Below are positions 9,197-17,488 of a stretch of DNA of 33,228 nt, in pieces. Source of the stretch: Frankia nepalensis (GTDB lineage: Bacteria; Actinomycetota; Actinomycetes; Frankiales; Frankiaceae); assembly GCF_016786325.1 (NCBI RefSeq), contig NZ_JADWYU010000175.1, positions 1 to 33,228 on the forward strand, in the 5' to 3' direction. Under the pieces are notes generated by a model that made no database searches, was not told the origin of the DNA, and saw only the letters and a list, made by a program, of their open reading frames with translations. Numbering within the stretch: the stretch's first letter is position 1; each line of letters begins with the position of its first letter. The position numbers and the translations under genes were made by a program.

Positions 9197-10222
9197 CGGC
9201 CCCCTGCTCCGTTGTCTCTCGCCGACACTGCACATTTCTCAGCCCAGAACACAGCATGGCACCCGTCCACAGCCCTCGACGCTCGATGCTCCAATCTGGA
9301 TCGGACGCGCCGGGCGCGCCGCCTGCACCCACCGGCCCAAGGGGTGTACCGATGTCTGTCGGCTCAGATTGACCTTCACGGGCGGCGACCTGCCAAAAGC
9401 CATGACCAGGTGCCGCGCCGGGCGGGTGGTTCAGGCTCCGGTCGGAAGACCGGACGGTCGCTGGCCAGCTCCTTGATCAGGAGGCTCGTTGGTATTCGTG
9501 GAGGATGCCGTCGAGGTAGTCGATGTCTGATCGGCTCGGACGGTGTTGATCGAGTCGGAGGGCGACCAGACCCGGGCGCCCGCGGTCAGGCTCGTTGAGA
9601 CGTCGGCGAGATGGTCCGGGGTCTCGGCGGGTGACCACAGAAGGGTGCCGCCGCTGGGAGCGCCGCGGGCCGGGCTGTCCGGGTGGCTGGTACAGGTGAC
9701 CAGGCGCCCGCTGGCGTGCCCACCATTTCGTTCTACCCGCCACCGGGCGTGTGCCGCGGTAGTCGACCTGCCCACGGGCCGTACGCCGTCGACAGTATTT
9801 ACACTGCGCGCGGCAAGCCACGAGATCTCATTACGGTCCAGAAAGCCTGTGGCACGCGGCGGCACAGGACGGTGATTCCTCTTCCTGGGTCCTTGCGGCT
9901 ACGCCGCAAGGACCATGTGTGCCGGAGCAGAGGGGCCTTGGGCCGTGATCTTGAAGGGCTGGGGCTTGTTCCAGGGAGCCGGCTCATTGTCACGCGGCAG
10001 GAAGATCCCCTCGGAAGGTTTTACCCGGTAGCCAACAGCGGCGGGACGGAATTCCAGGAGGGATTTTCGGAGATCATCAGTCGCACTGACGTTTCAGTTT
10101 GCTGTTGACTGTCGCGCTGAGCGTCGCCTTGCGGCCGCGCGCAGGGGCCGACGATGCGCCGTCCTCGCCGCGGTCGGGAAAGCAGGTGAGGCCAGGCCCG
10201 GCGTCGTGGAAGGATCCCGTTC
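9197..10222. other. About 1 kb with no supportable gene
   Basis: Upstream of the VMAP gene and before the NADAR gene I find only overlapping ORFs of 60-145 codons on both strands with no recognisable domain, no good ribosome-binding site and compositions typical of GC-rich shadows. The VMAP promoter should lie at its left end. Two hairpins stand out: a 7-bp stem with a GGAA loop at 9437-9454 and a perfect 12-bp stem at 9888-9914. The stretch may be decayed DNA at the junction between the conflict cassette and the transfer block. Confidence 0.5.
9888..9914. terminator. Perfect 12-bp hairpin, terminator-like but without a T-tract
   Basis: GGTCCTTGCGGC (9888-9899) and GCCGCAAGGACC (9903-9914) are perfect inverted arms around the 3-nt loop TAC. 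No run of T follows on either strand, so it could be a factor-assisted terminator, a protein-binding site, or a leftover end of a mobile sequence. It lies in a gene-free stretch. Confidence 0.35.
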
Positions 10223-10816
10223 GTGATCAGCGAGCCCCGAGAGCCGACGCCGATGACGAGGTCCGGACATCCGCGCCGCGTGGATGATCTGCTCCAGGCG
10301 GAGCTCGACGGGGTGGCGCTGTCGTTCCGGTTCTTCTGGGGCCACCGGCCCCGGGCCGGCGGCGGGGTCGGGGCGAGCTGCCTGAGGCAGTGGTTCGCCG
10401 CGCCGTTCACCGCCGACGGACGGCGCTACGCCACCGCAGAGCACTACATGATGGCCGGCAAGGCCCGGCTGTTCGGCGACGACAAGACCGAGCAGGCCAT
10501 CCTCGCCACCCAGGACCCCGGCCGTGCGAAGGCCCTCGGCCGCCGCGTCCGCGGCTTCGACGAGACGACCTGGCAGCGACATCGTTACGAGATCGTCGTG
10601 GCGGCCAACCTCGCGAAGTTCACCCAGCACGACCGGCCGCGCGCCTTCCTGCTCGCCACCGGCGACGACGTCCTCGCCGAGGCCAGCCCGCTCGACCCGG
10701 TCTGGGGCATCGGCCTGGCCGCCACCGACCCCCGCGCCCACCACCCAGCCGACTGGCCCGGCCTGAACCTCCTCGGCTTCGCGCTCATGGACGTCCGCGC
10801 CGCGCTCCGCCCCTGA
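10223..10816 (+). CDS. NADAR domain protein (YbiA/DUF1768 family)
   Basis: A 197-residue protein matching the NADAR fold throughout: an FRFFWG segment, then WFAAPFT, YATAEHYMMAGKARLFGD, a central helical part, and the family's typical ending DPVWGIGL...NLLGFALMDVR. GTG at 10223 follows GGAAGGAT by about eight bases. NADAR enzymes cleave N-glycosidic bonds of nucleotide or ADP-ribose-type substrates; YbiA/RibX types act on riboflavin intermediates, and some NADAR proteins act as antitoxins that remove ADP-ribose from DNA guanine added by DarT1. No DarT-like gene is in the window, so the substrate here cannot be assigned. It lies alone, 340 bp before the relaxase gene. Confidence 0.88.
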   Translation: MISEPREPTPMTRSGHPRRVDDLLQAELDGVALSFRFFWGHRPRAGGGVGASCLRQWFAAPFTADGRRYATAEHYMMAGKARLFGDDKTEQAILATQDPGRAKALGRRVRGFDETTWQRHRYEIVVAANLAKFTQHDRPRAFLLATGDDVLAEASPLDPVWGIGLAATDPRAHHPADWPGLNLLGFALMDVRAALRP

Positions 10817-11156
10817 ACGCCCACCGGCGAGCGCCGGCAGCGGCCCCGTCGGGCCGGGCGGCTGGCAGGCATGGCGCCGGCCACCACCTGCCTCGATGTC
10901 GGTCACGAGGTCGGTCACGAGGTCGTTCGCGAGGTCGTCCGCGAGGGCCGGGGCGATGACCGACCCGGGACGCGATGTCATGCGCGAGGGCCGTGACGAT
11001 GACGGCGCTTCGAAGAGTGAGAGCTGTCTTCGCGGCTTCCGGTTCGACCGGGGCCGTTGCTCGTCACTGATCGGAGCGTCCCATGCCAAGTCACGGTCAC
11101 TGTTGTGCTGGTTGCTGTCTGTCTCGTCCCCGGGCGGCCCGGACCGGTGGTGCCCG
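10817..11156. other. Repeat-rich leader before the relaxase gene: candidate oriT or iteron region
   Basis: This 340-bp gap lies directly upstream of the relaxase ATG, a common place for a transfer origin. It holds four 12-bp tandem repeats (10898-10945) and, overlapping their end, a ~20-bp imperfect direct repeat (10941-10960 and 10984-11003, 18 of 20 matching). The relaxase frame is open through part of it from 10896, but that N-terminal extension is only the translated repeats and looks non-coding. No nick-site consensus could be recognised by eye. Confidence 0.45.
10898..10945. repeat. Four tandem 12-bp direct repeats, iteron-like
   Basis: Units start at 10898, 10910, 10922 and 10934. The first two are identical (GTCGGTCACGAG); the third is GTCGTTCGCGAG and the fourth GTCGTCCGCGAG, giving consensus GTCGKYCRCGAG. 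Head-to-tail short repeats upstream of a relaxase gene are typical of binding sites for a relaxase, an accessory protein or a replication initiator. The function is inferred. Confidence 0.75.
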
Positions 11157-14100
11157 ATGATCGCGACAGCGCGGGTGTTGCGGGTCCGTCCCACCTCACC
11201 CGGGGATCTCGGACGGGCGGTCCGGGCGGTGGTCGCTTATGTGGAGGGTGGTCAGCCCGGATCGTCGGCCGAGTTGGCGGGCTACTACGGCCGGGCGGCC
11301 GGCTGGGCCCGGGGGCAGCTCGCGGAGCTGGTCGGGTTGCGGAGCGAGGTGACCGGTCAGGCGTTGGCTCGGCTGCTGGAGGGCCGGCACGCGGTGACCG
11401 GGCTGCCGCTGCTGGCGGCGGCCGGGTCGGCGGCGCGGGCACGGTCCGCCGACCCAGCGTCGGCCGGGCCGGCCGGCCGCAGCGACGCGGCCTCTGGCCA
11501 CGAGGACGAGTTGTTGACGTTGGCCGAGGCGTCGGTGCTCGCCGGCGTGAGCGCCACCTATCTACGTTTCCTCCTCGGCAACACGGCCCACGCCGATGCC
11601 AGGCAGACCTCTACCGACGGTGGTTCGGAACCGTCCGAGCCAGCGGCAGGGCTGTCCGCCGACGGTGTTCGGATCGGGCAGGCGGTGGCGGGCCAGGCAG
11701 GCGACGACGCCGCGCCCAGCCCGCCGGGTGGCGGGCTGGGCGGAGTGAAGGGCACGGACGGCCAGTGGCGGGTACGCCGTGGCGACCTCGAGCGATGGAT
11801 CGCGGCGCGGGTGGCGCCGGCGACGGTGCTCGGGTTCGACATCGTCTGCGCGGCGCCGAAGTCGGTCAGCCTGCTGTGGGCCTTCGGAGACCCAGCGATC
11901 CGGGCGGACGTGGCGGGCGCGCTGGACGCGGCGGTCAACGCCACGATCAGCTATCTGGAACGGCATGCCGCGTTCGGGAAGGTCGCCGGGCACAACCGGC
12001 GGGCGACCGGCCTCGTGGCGGCGTCCTACCTCCATGACGTGTCGCGCAGCGTCGAGGCGCATCTGCACGTCCACAACATTGTGATCAACGCGGTGGTCGT
12101 ACCCGCCGACGAGGACGATCCGGATGGCCAGGCTCGCGGTGGCGGGGCGGAGATGTCGGGCTGGGAGTGGCGGGCAGTCGACGGCGAGGTCCTGCTGTCT
12201 CACATCCGGACGGCGGGGTTCGTCGGCGCCGCGGTGCTGCGCCACGAGCTCACCCAGCGCCTGGGCCTTCAGTGGGGGCCGGTCCGCAACGGGGTCGCCG
12301 AGCTGGCCGCGTTTCCCACCGACCTGTTGGCGGCGTTCTCGACGCGCCACGGGCAGGTGATGGAGGAGTTCGCGCAGCTCGTCGCCGCCGGGTTCGAGCC
12401 GTCGGGGGCGACGATGACCGCCGCGCAGCGCGGCTCCCGGACGCCCAAGCAGGTCCTGGCCGACGACGCGGTGCGCGCGTTGCAGGTCGAACGGCTGACC
12501 GCGGCCGGGTGGACCGTCGACCAGGTCCGCCAACTCGCCACCGCGGCGGCGGAGCACCGGCCCCAGCCGGTGAGCGACCAGGACGTCGCCGACCTGTTCA
12601 CCCAGCTGACCGGCCCTACCGGCCTCACGGAGAAGACGACGACGTTCGACCGCCGCGACGTCGTCCGCCACATCGCTGCCTTGAGCCGCGATCGCCTCGG
12701 TGGGGAAGCCATCGACCTGCTCGCCGACCGGTTCCTCGGCGACCCGCGGGTAGTCCACCTGTTCACCACGACACCCGGCCAGCGGCGCCGGCAAGAACCG
12801 GAACCGCTCTACACCGTCGAGGACATGCTCGCCGCCGAACAGCGGCTGCTCGCGCTGATCCGTCAGGGCCGGGTCGCCGCCGGGGCCGCGCCGCGCGTTC
12901 TGGCCAGCCCCCGGCTCGTCGACGCCTACCTGGCCGCCGCGGCGCGCGGCCCGTCCGGCCCTGACGCGACCTGGCGCGGCACGTCCGGCGCGAACGGCGC
13001 GAACGGCGCGAACACGGCCGGCGCGAGTGGCGCGAGTGGCGCGGCGAGGGGCCTCTCTCCCCTACGCGCCGACGCGGCGCGCGCCCATCGCGCCGTGGGC
13101 CCACGGACCGGTGATGCGGCGCGTGCCGGCCGCGCCGGGCTGGTGCTGTCCGTGGAGCAGGCGGAGGTGGTGCGTCGGCTCCTCGTCGACCAGGACCTGG
13201 TGCGCCTCGCGGTCGGCGCGGCGGGAACCGGCAAGACAGAGGCGATGCGTGTCCTGACCGCCATCGTCCAAGCGGAAGGCCGGGCGGTGTTCGCGACCGC
13301 GCACGGCGGACGCCAGGCCGAGGAGCTAGCCGATCGCATCGGCGTCCCGGCGCGGGTCGTCGCGAGCTGGCTGACCCTGCTCGACGCCGTCGACGCCGAC
13401 CCCGTCGGCGACCTGGCCGGGGTGTGGCCGTCCGGGTCGGTGCTGATCGTTGACGAGGCGACCCAGGTAGGAACACGTGACGCCGTCCGCCTCCTGACCT
13501 ACGCTGCCCGGACCGGGACGGTGGTGATCCTGCTCGGGGACCCGGCGCAGCTCGGTTCGGTCGCGGCGGGCGGCTGGTTTCGCCACCTCGTCGAGACGAC
13601 CCTCGATGTGCCGACGCTGACGACCGTGCACCGCCAGGCCGGGCCGGAACTGGCGGCGGTGCGGGCCGCGCTGGACGCGCTGCGCGGCGAGTCCGCCACC
13701 CCGATGGCCGCGCTCGACCGCCTCGCCACCGCCGGCAAGATCCACCTCGCCGACGGCCCGGACACGCTTTTCGCCCAGGCCGTGGCCGACTGGTACGCCG
13801 AACGTCGCCGCCACCTCGACGCGACCCGACACCAGGCGGACGCCGACGGCCCTGGTGACGGTGCCGCGCGCCCTCCGCCCGCCCGGCCACCCAAACCGGT
13901 CCGAGCACACCTGATGGCCGAGCGACACCGCGAGGTCGAGGCACTCAACCAGGCAGCCCGCGCGATCCTGACCGCCGATGGCACCCTGACCGGCCCGGCA
14001 CTGACCGTCGCGGGCCGGCAGTTCCAGGCGGGCGACGAGGTCGTGACCCTCACCCAGACCGGTCACACCCTCATCCCCGCCGGCCGGCCCGCCTCGGCCT

Positions 14101-15977
14101 ACATCCGCACCGGCACCATCGGCGTCATCACCGCCATCCACGCCAACCCAGGCGACCTGGACTCCCAGACCGTGACGGTCTACTTCCCGTCCAAGGGCAC
14201 CGTGACAGTGCCATGGGCCTACCTGACCCACCAGTTCGACGACGGCCGCGACGGCGGCCTCACCCACGCCTACGCCCTGACCGCCGCCAAAGCCCAGGGC
14301 TCCACCATGAACACCGCCCGCGCCGTCGTCACCGACGACACCACCCGACCCGGCCTCTACGTCATGCTCTCGCGCGCCCGCACCGACCTCGCCGCCTACC
14401 TCATCCGCCGCGACGACCTCAACACCCGCGACGACGACGAGACCTGGCTCCCCGCCACCCCTCCCCCAGGCTCGGACGACCCGATCGAACGGCTCGCCGC
14501 GCGGCTCGACCGCTCCCAACCCGACCAGCCCACCCACACCCACGACCCGCTGGCCACCGCCGCCCACCAGCTCCGCGCCACCCACACCCTCGCCGAACTC
14601 ACCGCCCTACGCCTCAGCCGATGGACCCCGGAACAGCGCCCTGGCCCGGGCGTCCCAGTAACGTCCACGCCCGCGACGGCGCGTCCCACCACGTCCGGCG
14701 CGGCCCACGCGCCACACGCGCCATTCGCGCCGAACCGCGCCGCGCCGCTCGCGCCAGACGAGCCAAACCGCGCCGCACGCCCCGCGCCGGAGGGGGGCGG
14801 CACGCCGGCCGGGTCGGGAGCCGGACCGGCCGCGCCCGACGGACTGGCCGACAGCCGCGGCGCGCCGGTCGGCGGGGTGCCGTGGCAGGTGGTGCTCCGC
14901 CGCGCCGAGCTCGCCGCCGAGGCCGCGATCCGCGCCGCGGCACTCGCCGACCCGCATGCCGAACTCGTCGTCCGGCTCGGACCACGCCCAGCCGCCGGGC
15001 CACGGCGGGCAGCGTGGGACGACGCGGTCGGCGGCCTCGCGATCTACCACGCCCGCCACCAGCCCACCGCCCCCGCGTGGGCAACCGGCCCACCACCCGG
15101 CGCCACTCCCCACGACCGAGAACGCGACCCCTGGCTGCTACAACGCGGCCAGGCCGTCCGGCTCGCCGACACCTGGGCCGCGCCCCTGCCCGACCCCGTC
15201 CGGACCCGGTTCACCAGCCCAGGCCAGACCGTCCCCCGCCAGCGAGCCATCGCCGGCCTCCACGCCCTCCTCGACGCCGGCCACCCCGCAGACCAGCTCG
15301 CCGCCGGCCTCCGCCAGGACCCGGTCGACCACATCCGCACCGCGGCCGCGGTCCTCGACCACCGCGTCACCGCTCTGTGCCGCCACGCCGGCCTCGACCC
15401 GACGCTCTACGACCTACCCACCCCCAGCACCGCCCAGGAAGAATGGAACACGATCAACGGCCAGCTCGCCCGCGCCGAAACGATCCACCTCGCCACCAGC
15501 CCGACCTCGGCGCTCGCCGCCGAACGCCGCAGCCTCACCACAGCACTGGCCCCACCCGCCGGCCACAGCACCCCCGGCCCGGCCAAGGCCACGAGCGGCG
15601 CGACGACAAGACAGGCAGGACTGGCGGCCAAGGCCAACCTGGAGGAACGACTTCGCCGCGTCGAGGCCGCCCTCGACCACCAGACCACCGACGCCATCCT
15701 CCACGCGGAGTCCCAGGCCGCCGGCTACCTCACCGCCCTGCTGGGCCCCCGCCCCCACGACGGCGCCGCGACGACGGGTTGGGATCAGGCCGCCGGCCGC
15801 GTCGAGCACTACCGCCACCACCACCTCGGCCTGCCCTACGGCACCCCCGCCCACCCCGACACCACCGACCCCACCCAACACGCACTCGGAAACCGCCCCG
15901 CCAACCCCACCGACGCGACCGCCTACGACCAGGCCCGTGACATCGGCAGCCTTCATGGCGGGCAGCTGACGCTGTAG
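11157..15977 (+). CDS. TrwC-type (MobF) relaxase-helicase with an internal excisionase-like HTH
   Basis: A 1606-residue conjugative relaxase fused to a helicase. Paired tyrosines (GYYGR, Y43-Y44) are the likely nicking residues. The metal-binding HUH motif is HLHVHN at 302-307, preceded by FDIVCAAPKSVSLLWA, a TrwC signature. The SF1 helicase has Walker A GAAGTGKT (687-694), Walker B VLIVDEAT (762-769), GDPAQLGS, and the UvrD-like C-terminal motif YALTAAKAQGST with VMLSRAR. Unusually, residues ~119-214 between the tyrosines and the HUH region contain a MerR/excisionase-like HTH (LTLAEASVLAGVSATYLRFL...RRGDLERWI). Two low-complexity linkers (GAN/GAS repeats near 13000, PNRAA-type near 14720) separate domains; the C-terminus is a long helical tail. 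ATG at 11157 is chosen because the family-like sequence begins there. It would nick and pilot DNA for conjugation. Confidence 0.9.
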   Translation: MIATARVLRVRPTSPGDLGRAVRAVVAYVEGGQPGSSAELAGYYGRAAGWARGQLAELVGLRSEVTGQALARLLEGRHAVTGLPLLAAAGSAARARSADPASAGPAGRSDAASGHEDELLTLAEASVLAGVSATYLRFLLGNTAHADARQTSTDGGSEPSEPAAGLSADGVRIGQAVAGQAGDDAAPSPPGGGLGGVKGTDGQWRVRRGDLERWIAARVAPATVLGFDIVCAAPKSVSLLWAFGDPAIRADVAGALDAAVNATISYLERHAAFGKVAGHNRRATGLVAASYLHDVSRSVEAHLHVHNIVINAVVVPADEDDPDGQARGGGAEMSGWEWRAVDGEVLLSHIRTAGFVGAAVLRHELTQRLGLQWGPVRNGVAELAAFPTDLLAAFSTRHGQVMEEFAQLVAAGFEPSGATMTAAQRGSRTPKQVLADDAVRALQVERLTAAGWTVDQVRQLATAAAEHRPQPVSDQDVADLFTQLTGPTGLTEKTTTFDRRDVVRHIAALSRDRLGGEAIDLLADRFLGDPRVVHLFTTTPGQRRRQEPEPLYTVEDMLAAEQRLLALIRQGRVAAGAAPRVLASPRLVDAYLAAAARGPSGPDATWRGTSGANGANGANTAGASGASGAARGLSPLRADAARAHRAVGPRTGDAARAGRAGLVLSVEQAEVVRRLLVDQDLVRLAVGAAGTGKTEAMRVLTAIVQAEGRAVFATAHGGRQAEELADRIGVPARVVASWLTLLDAVDADPVGDLAGVWPSGSVLIVDEATQVGTRDAVRLLTYAARTGTVVILLGDPAQLGSVAAGGWFRHLVETTLDVPTLTTVHRQAGPELAAVRAALDALRGESATPMAALDRLATAGKIHLADGPDTLFAQAVADWYAERRRHLDATRHQADADGPGDGAARPPPARPPKPVRAHLMAERHREVEALNQAARAILTADGTLTGPALTVAGRQFQAGDEVVTLTQTGHTLIPAGRPASAYIRTGTIGVITAIHANPGDLDSQTVTVYFPSKGTVTVPWAYLTHQFDDGRDGGLTHAYALTAAKAQGSTMNTARAVVTDDTTRPGLYVMLSRARTDLAAYLIRRDDLNTRDDDETWLPATPPPGSDDPIERLAARLDRSQPDQPTHTHDPLATAAHQLRATHTLAELTALRLSRWTPEQRPGPGVPVTSTPATARPTTSGAAHAPHAPFAPNRAAPLAPDEPNRAARPAPEGGGTPAGSGAGPAAPDGLADSRGAPVGGVPWQVVLRRAELAAEAAIRAAALADPHAELVVRLGPRPAAGPRRAAWDDAVGGLAIYHARHQPTAPAWATGPPPGATPHDRERDPWLLQRGQAVRLADTWAAPLPDPVRTRFTSPGQTVPRQRAIAGLHALLDAGHPADQLAAGLRQDPVDHIRTAAAVLDHRVTALCRHAGLDPTLYDLPTPSTAQEEWNTINGQLARAETIHLATSPTSALAAERRSLTTALAPPAGHSTPGPAKATSGATTRQAGLAAKANLEERLRRVEAALDHQTTDAILHAESQAAGYLTALLGPRPHDGAATTGWDQAAGRVEHYRHHHLGLPYGTPAHPDTTDPTQHALGNRPANPTDATAYDQARDIGSLHGGQLTL

Positions 15978-16016
15978 AAGCGGCACCCACCCAGCCCCGC
16001 GACCTGGATAGTTACG

Positions 16017-16031
16017 CCGTGGCAGCCACGG
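16017..16031. terminator. Short hairpin between convergent genes
   Basis: CCGTGG (16017-16022) and CCACGG (16026-16031) can pair around a CAG loop in the 85-bp gap between the converging relaxase and DUF2637 genes. The stem is only 6 bp with no T-run, so it is weak evidence for a bidirectional terminator. Confidence 0.2.
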
Positions 16032-16062
16032 GACCCGACCCCGCCTCGCCACAGGTTCCGTC

Positions 16063-17262
16063 TCAGGCCGCGGTGGGTTGGCTGGTGGCCTGGCGGCGCC
16101 ATTCGGACAGGTAGCGGCGGGCGGTTCCCGCGTGCAGGTCGACGACCGGCGCGAGGTCGCGGGCCAGGGCGTAGTCGGTGCGTGGGTCGTCGGGGGCGAT
16201 GTCACGGAGCAGAGTGGCGGCGAGGCGGGCGCGTTTGCTGCCGCGGCGGGCGGTGCGCAGGGCCCAGGTCAGCACGGCCGGCGGGATCGGCTCCGGCGCC
16301 GCAGCCCACTCGGCGGCGTCGGCCGGCCAGGGCACGTCGTCCTCCGGCAGCCACAGGCACGGACCAGTCTCGGTCTGCGGCACGGACACTCGCGACGGCG
16401 AGCCGGACACCGCCGGGCGGTCGACGCATTCCGCCGCGGCGGGCGGTTCGGTGTGCCGCTGGCCGTGGAGGTGTTCCTGGCTATCCGCGTGGAGCCCTTC
16501 GACGTCATTCCTGCCGGGGTCGGCCGGGGCATCGCCGTTGGGTATGGAGCTCGGGGTCCCATCCGGGCCGGGCCTGCGGGGGCGGGCGGTGTCAGCGGGT
16601 CGTGGGCGGGCCCGGCGGATCTGGCTCACGAGCATTTCGTAGGCCCCGATCAACGCCGCCGAAGGCCACGCTGCGATCACCCGGGCTGCAAGATCCGGTT
16701 CGGCGTGCATCACGTTCGCCGCCACACTCGCGGCCGACGCCAACACGAGCAACGCATAGGGCAGTGGGGAACGGCGGCGGCCGGCCCGGCTGTCGGCGAG
16801 CAGCGTCAGGCTCGCCGCGACGATCAGCCCGTCAACCGAGATCGGCACGATCGCCGCTGTCAGCCGATCCTCGCCATGCTCCCGGGCAACGCCGGACATG
16901 TGCAGGTAGGAGACGGCGCCGGCGATCAGCGCGACGGTGACGACAGCGATGACCGTCGCCAGCCGGATCCACAGCTCACCGCTCCCCCATCTCGACCCGC
17001 GTGGCCCGCCGACGGTCGGAAGGGCGGCCAGGTCGCGCGGCCCGGCCGTCGGCACGGCGGAGGTGTCAGTCGTCGTGGCCGTCGGCGCCGCCCCAGCCGG
17101 GCGGGTCGGGATGAGGTCAGCGGCTCCGTCCGGGTCAGCGGCGGCGCGCGGGCCGGCGACGGATCGGCCCGCGCCGGGCCGCACGGCGTTCGACCCGGCC
17201 GGGCGCGCCTGGGCAGCGACCGACCGGTCGGGGCGGGGCCGGGTGGTGGGGGAAGCGGTCAT
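16063..17262 (-). CDS. DUF2637 membrane protein, spread (Spd)-like
   Basis: A 399-residue protein. The N-terminal ~95 residues are Pro/Ala/Arg-rich and disordered. Four hydrophobic segments follow at about 99-122, 136-156, 166-186 and 190-212, with the signature PISVDGLIVAAS in the second and an AANVMHAEPD loop in the third; these identify DUF2637. The cytoplasmic C-terminal part ends in a compact, basic helical region (LAATLLRDI...TARRYLSEWRRQA) that looks like a winged-helix or replication-linked DNA-binding tail. DUF2637 proteins are typical of actinomycete conjugative plasmids and integrative elements, where Spd membrane proteins help plasmid spread between hyphal compartments. Its position between relaxase and regulators fits this. 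ATG at 17262 has only a weak GGTAGGT ribosome site. It is convergent with the relaxase gene. Confidence 0.82.
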   Translation of the reverse strand: MTASPTTRPRPDRSVAAQARPAGSNAVRPGAGRSVAGPRAAADPDGAADLIPTRPAGAAPTATTTDTSAVPTAGPRDLAALPTVGGPRGSRWGSGELWIRLATVIAVVTVALIAGAVSYLHMSGVAREHGEDRLTAAIVPISVDGLIVAASLTLLADSRAGRRRSPLPYALLVLASAASVAANVMHAEPDLAARVIAAWPSAALIGAYEMLVSQIRRARPRPADTARPRRPGPDGTPSSIPNGDAPADPGRNDVEGLHADSQEHLHGQRHTEPPAAAECVDRPAVSGSPSRVSVPQTETGPCLWLPEDDVPWPADAAEWAAAPEPIPPAVLTWALRTARRGSKRARLAATLLRDIAPDDPRTDYALARDLAPVVDLHAGTARRYLSEWRRQATSQPTAA

Positions 17263-17362
17263 GGCGACCTACCAGAAGGTGTAGGGGTTCCTACTTCCGC
17301 AGTGCGAATCCGCGGGCCGGATCCGGAAACCGGCGGCAGGAACTGGAGACGAAAGTCCCGGG

Positions 17363-17452
17363 CATCGCCGAGGCCATCGTGAATGTCATCGCCGACGACA
17401 TCGCGCCAGACTGGGTCATCGCCCAGGCCATCTGCCCGGACATCGCCGGCCC
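17363..17452. repeat. Degenerate 12-bp-period array of CATCGCC-type units
   Basis: CATCG or CATCT begins at 17363, 17375, 17387, 17399, 17417, 17429 and 17441: a strict 12-bp step with one 6-bp insertion after the fourth unit. The most common unit start is CATCGCC. The array lies in the 226-bp gap upstream of the DUF2637 gene and downstream of the resolvase-like gene. It could be a binding array for a transfer or replication protein, or a remnant coding an Ile-every-four peptide. Function unknown. Confidence 0.6.
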
Positions 17453-17488
17453 CGCCCGGCCGGCCGGGCGTCTGGCGGAACGGGGGCC

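Noticed and set aside
9431-9865. Minus-strand ORF of 144 codons in the gene-free stretch
   Set aside because: No domain or ribosome site is visible and competing ORFs cover the same DNA in other frames; I cannot support it as a gene.
10896-11156. Upstream N-terminal extension of the relaxase
   Set aside because: It translates the 12-bp tandem repeats and other non-family sequence; ATG 11157 begins the family-like region.
12988-13040. Short GC-rich tandem repeats as a separate repeat element
   Set aside because: They encode a Gly-Ala-Asn/Ser linker in frame within the relaxase-helicase and need no other explanation.
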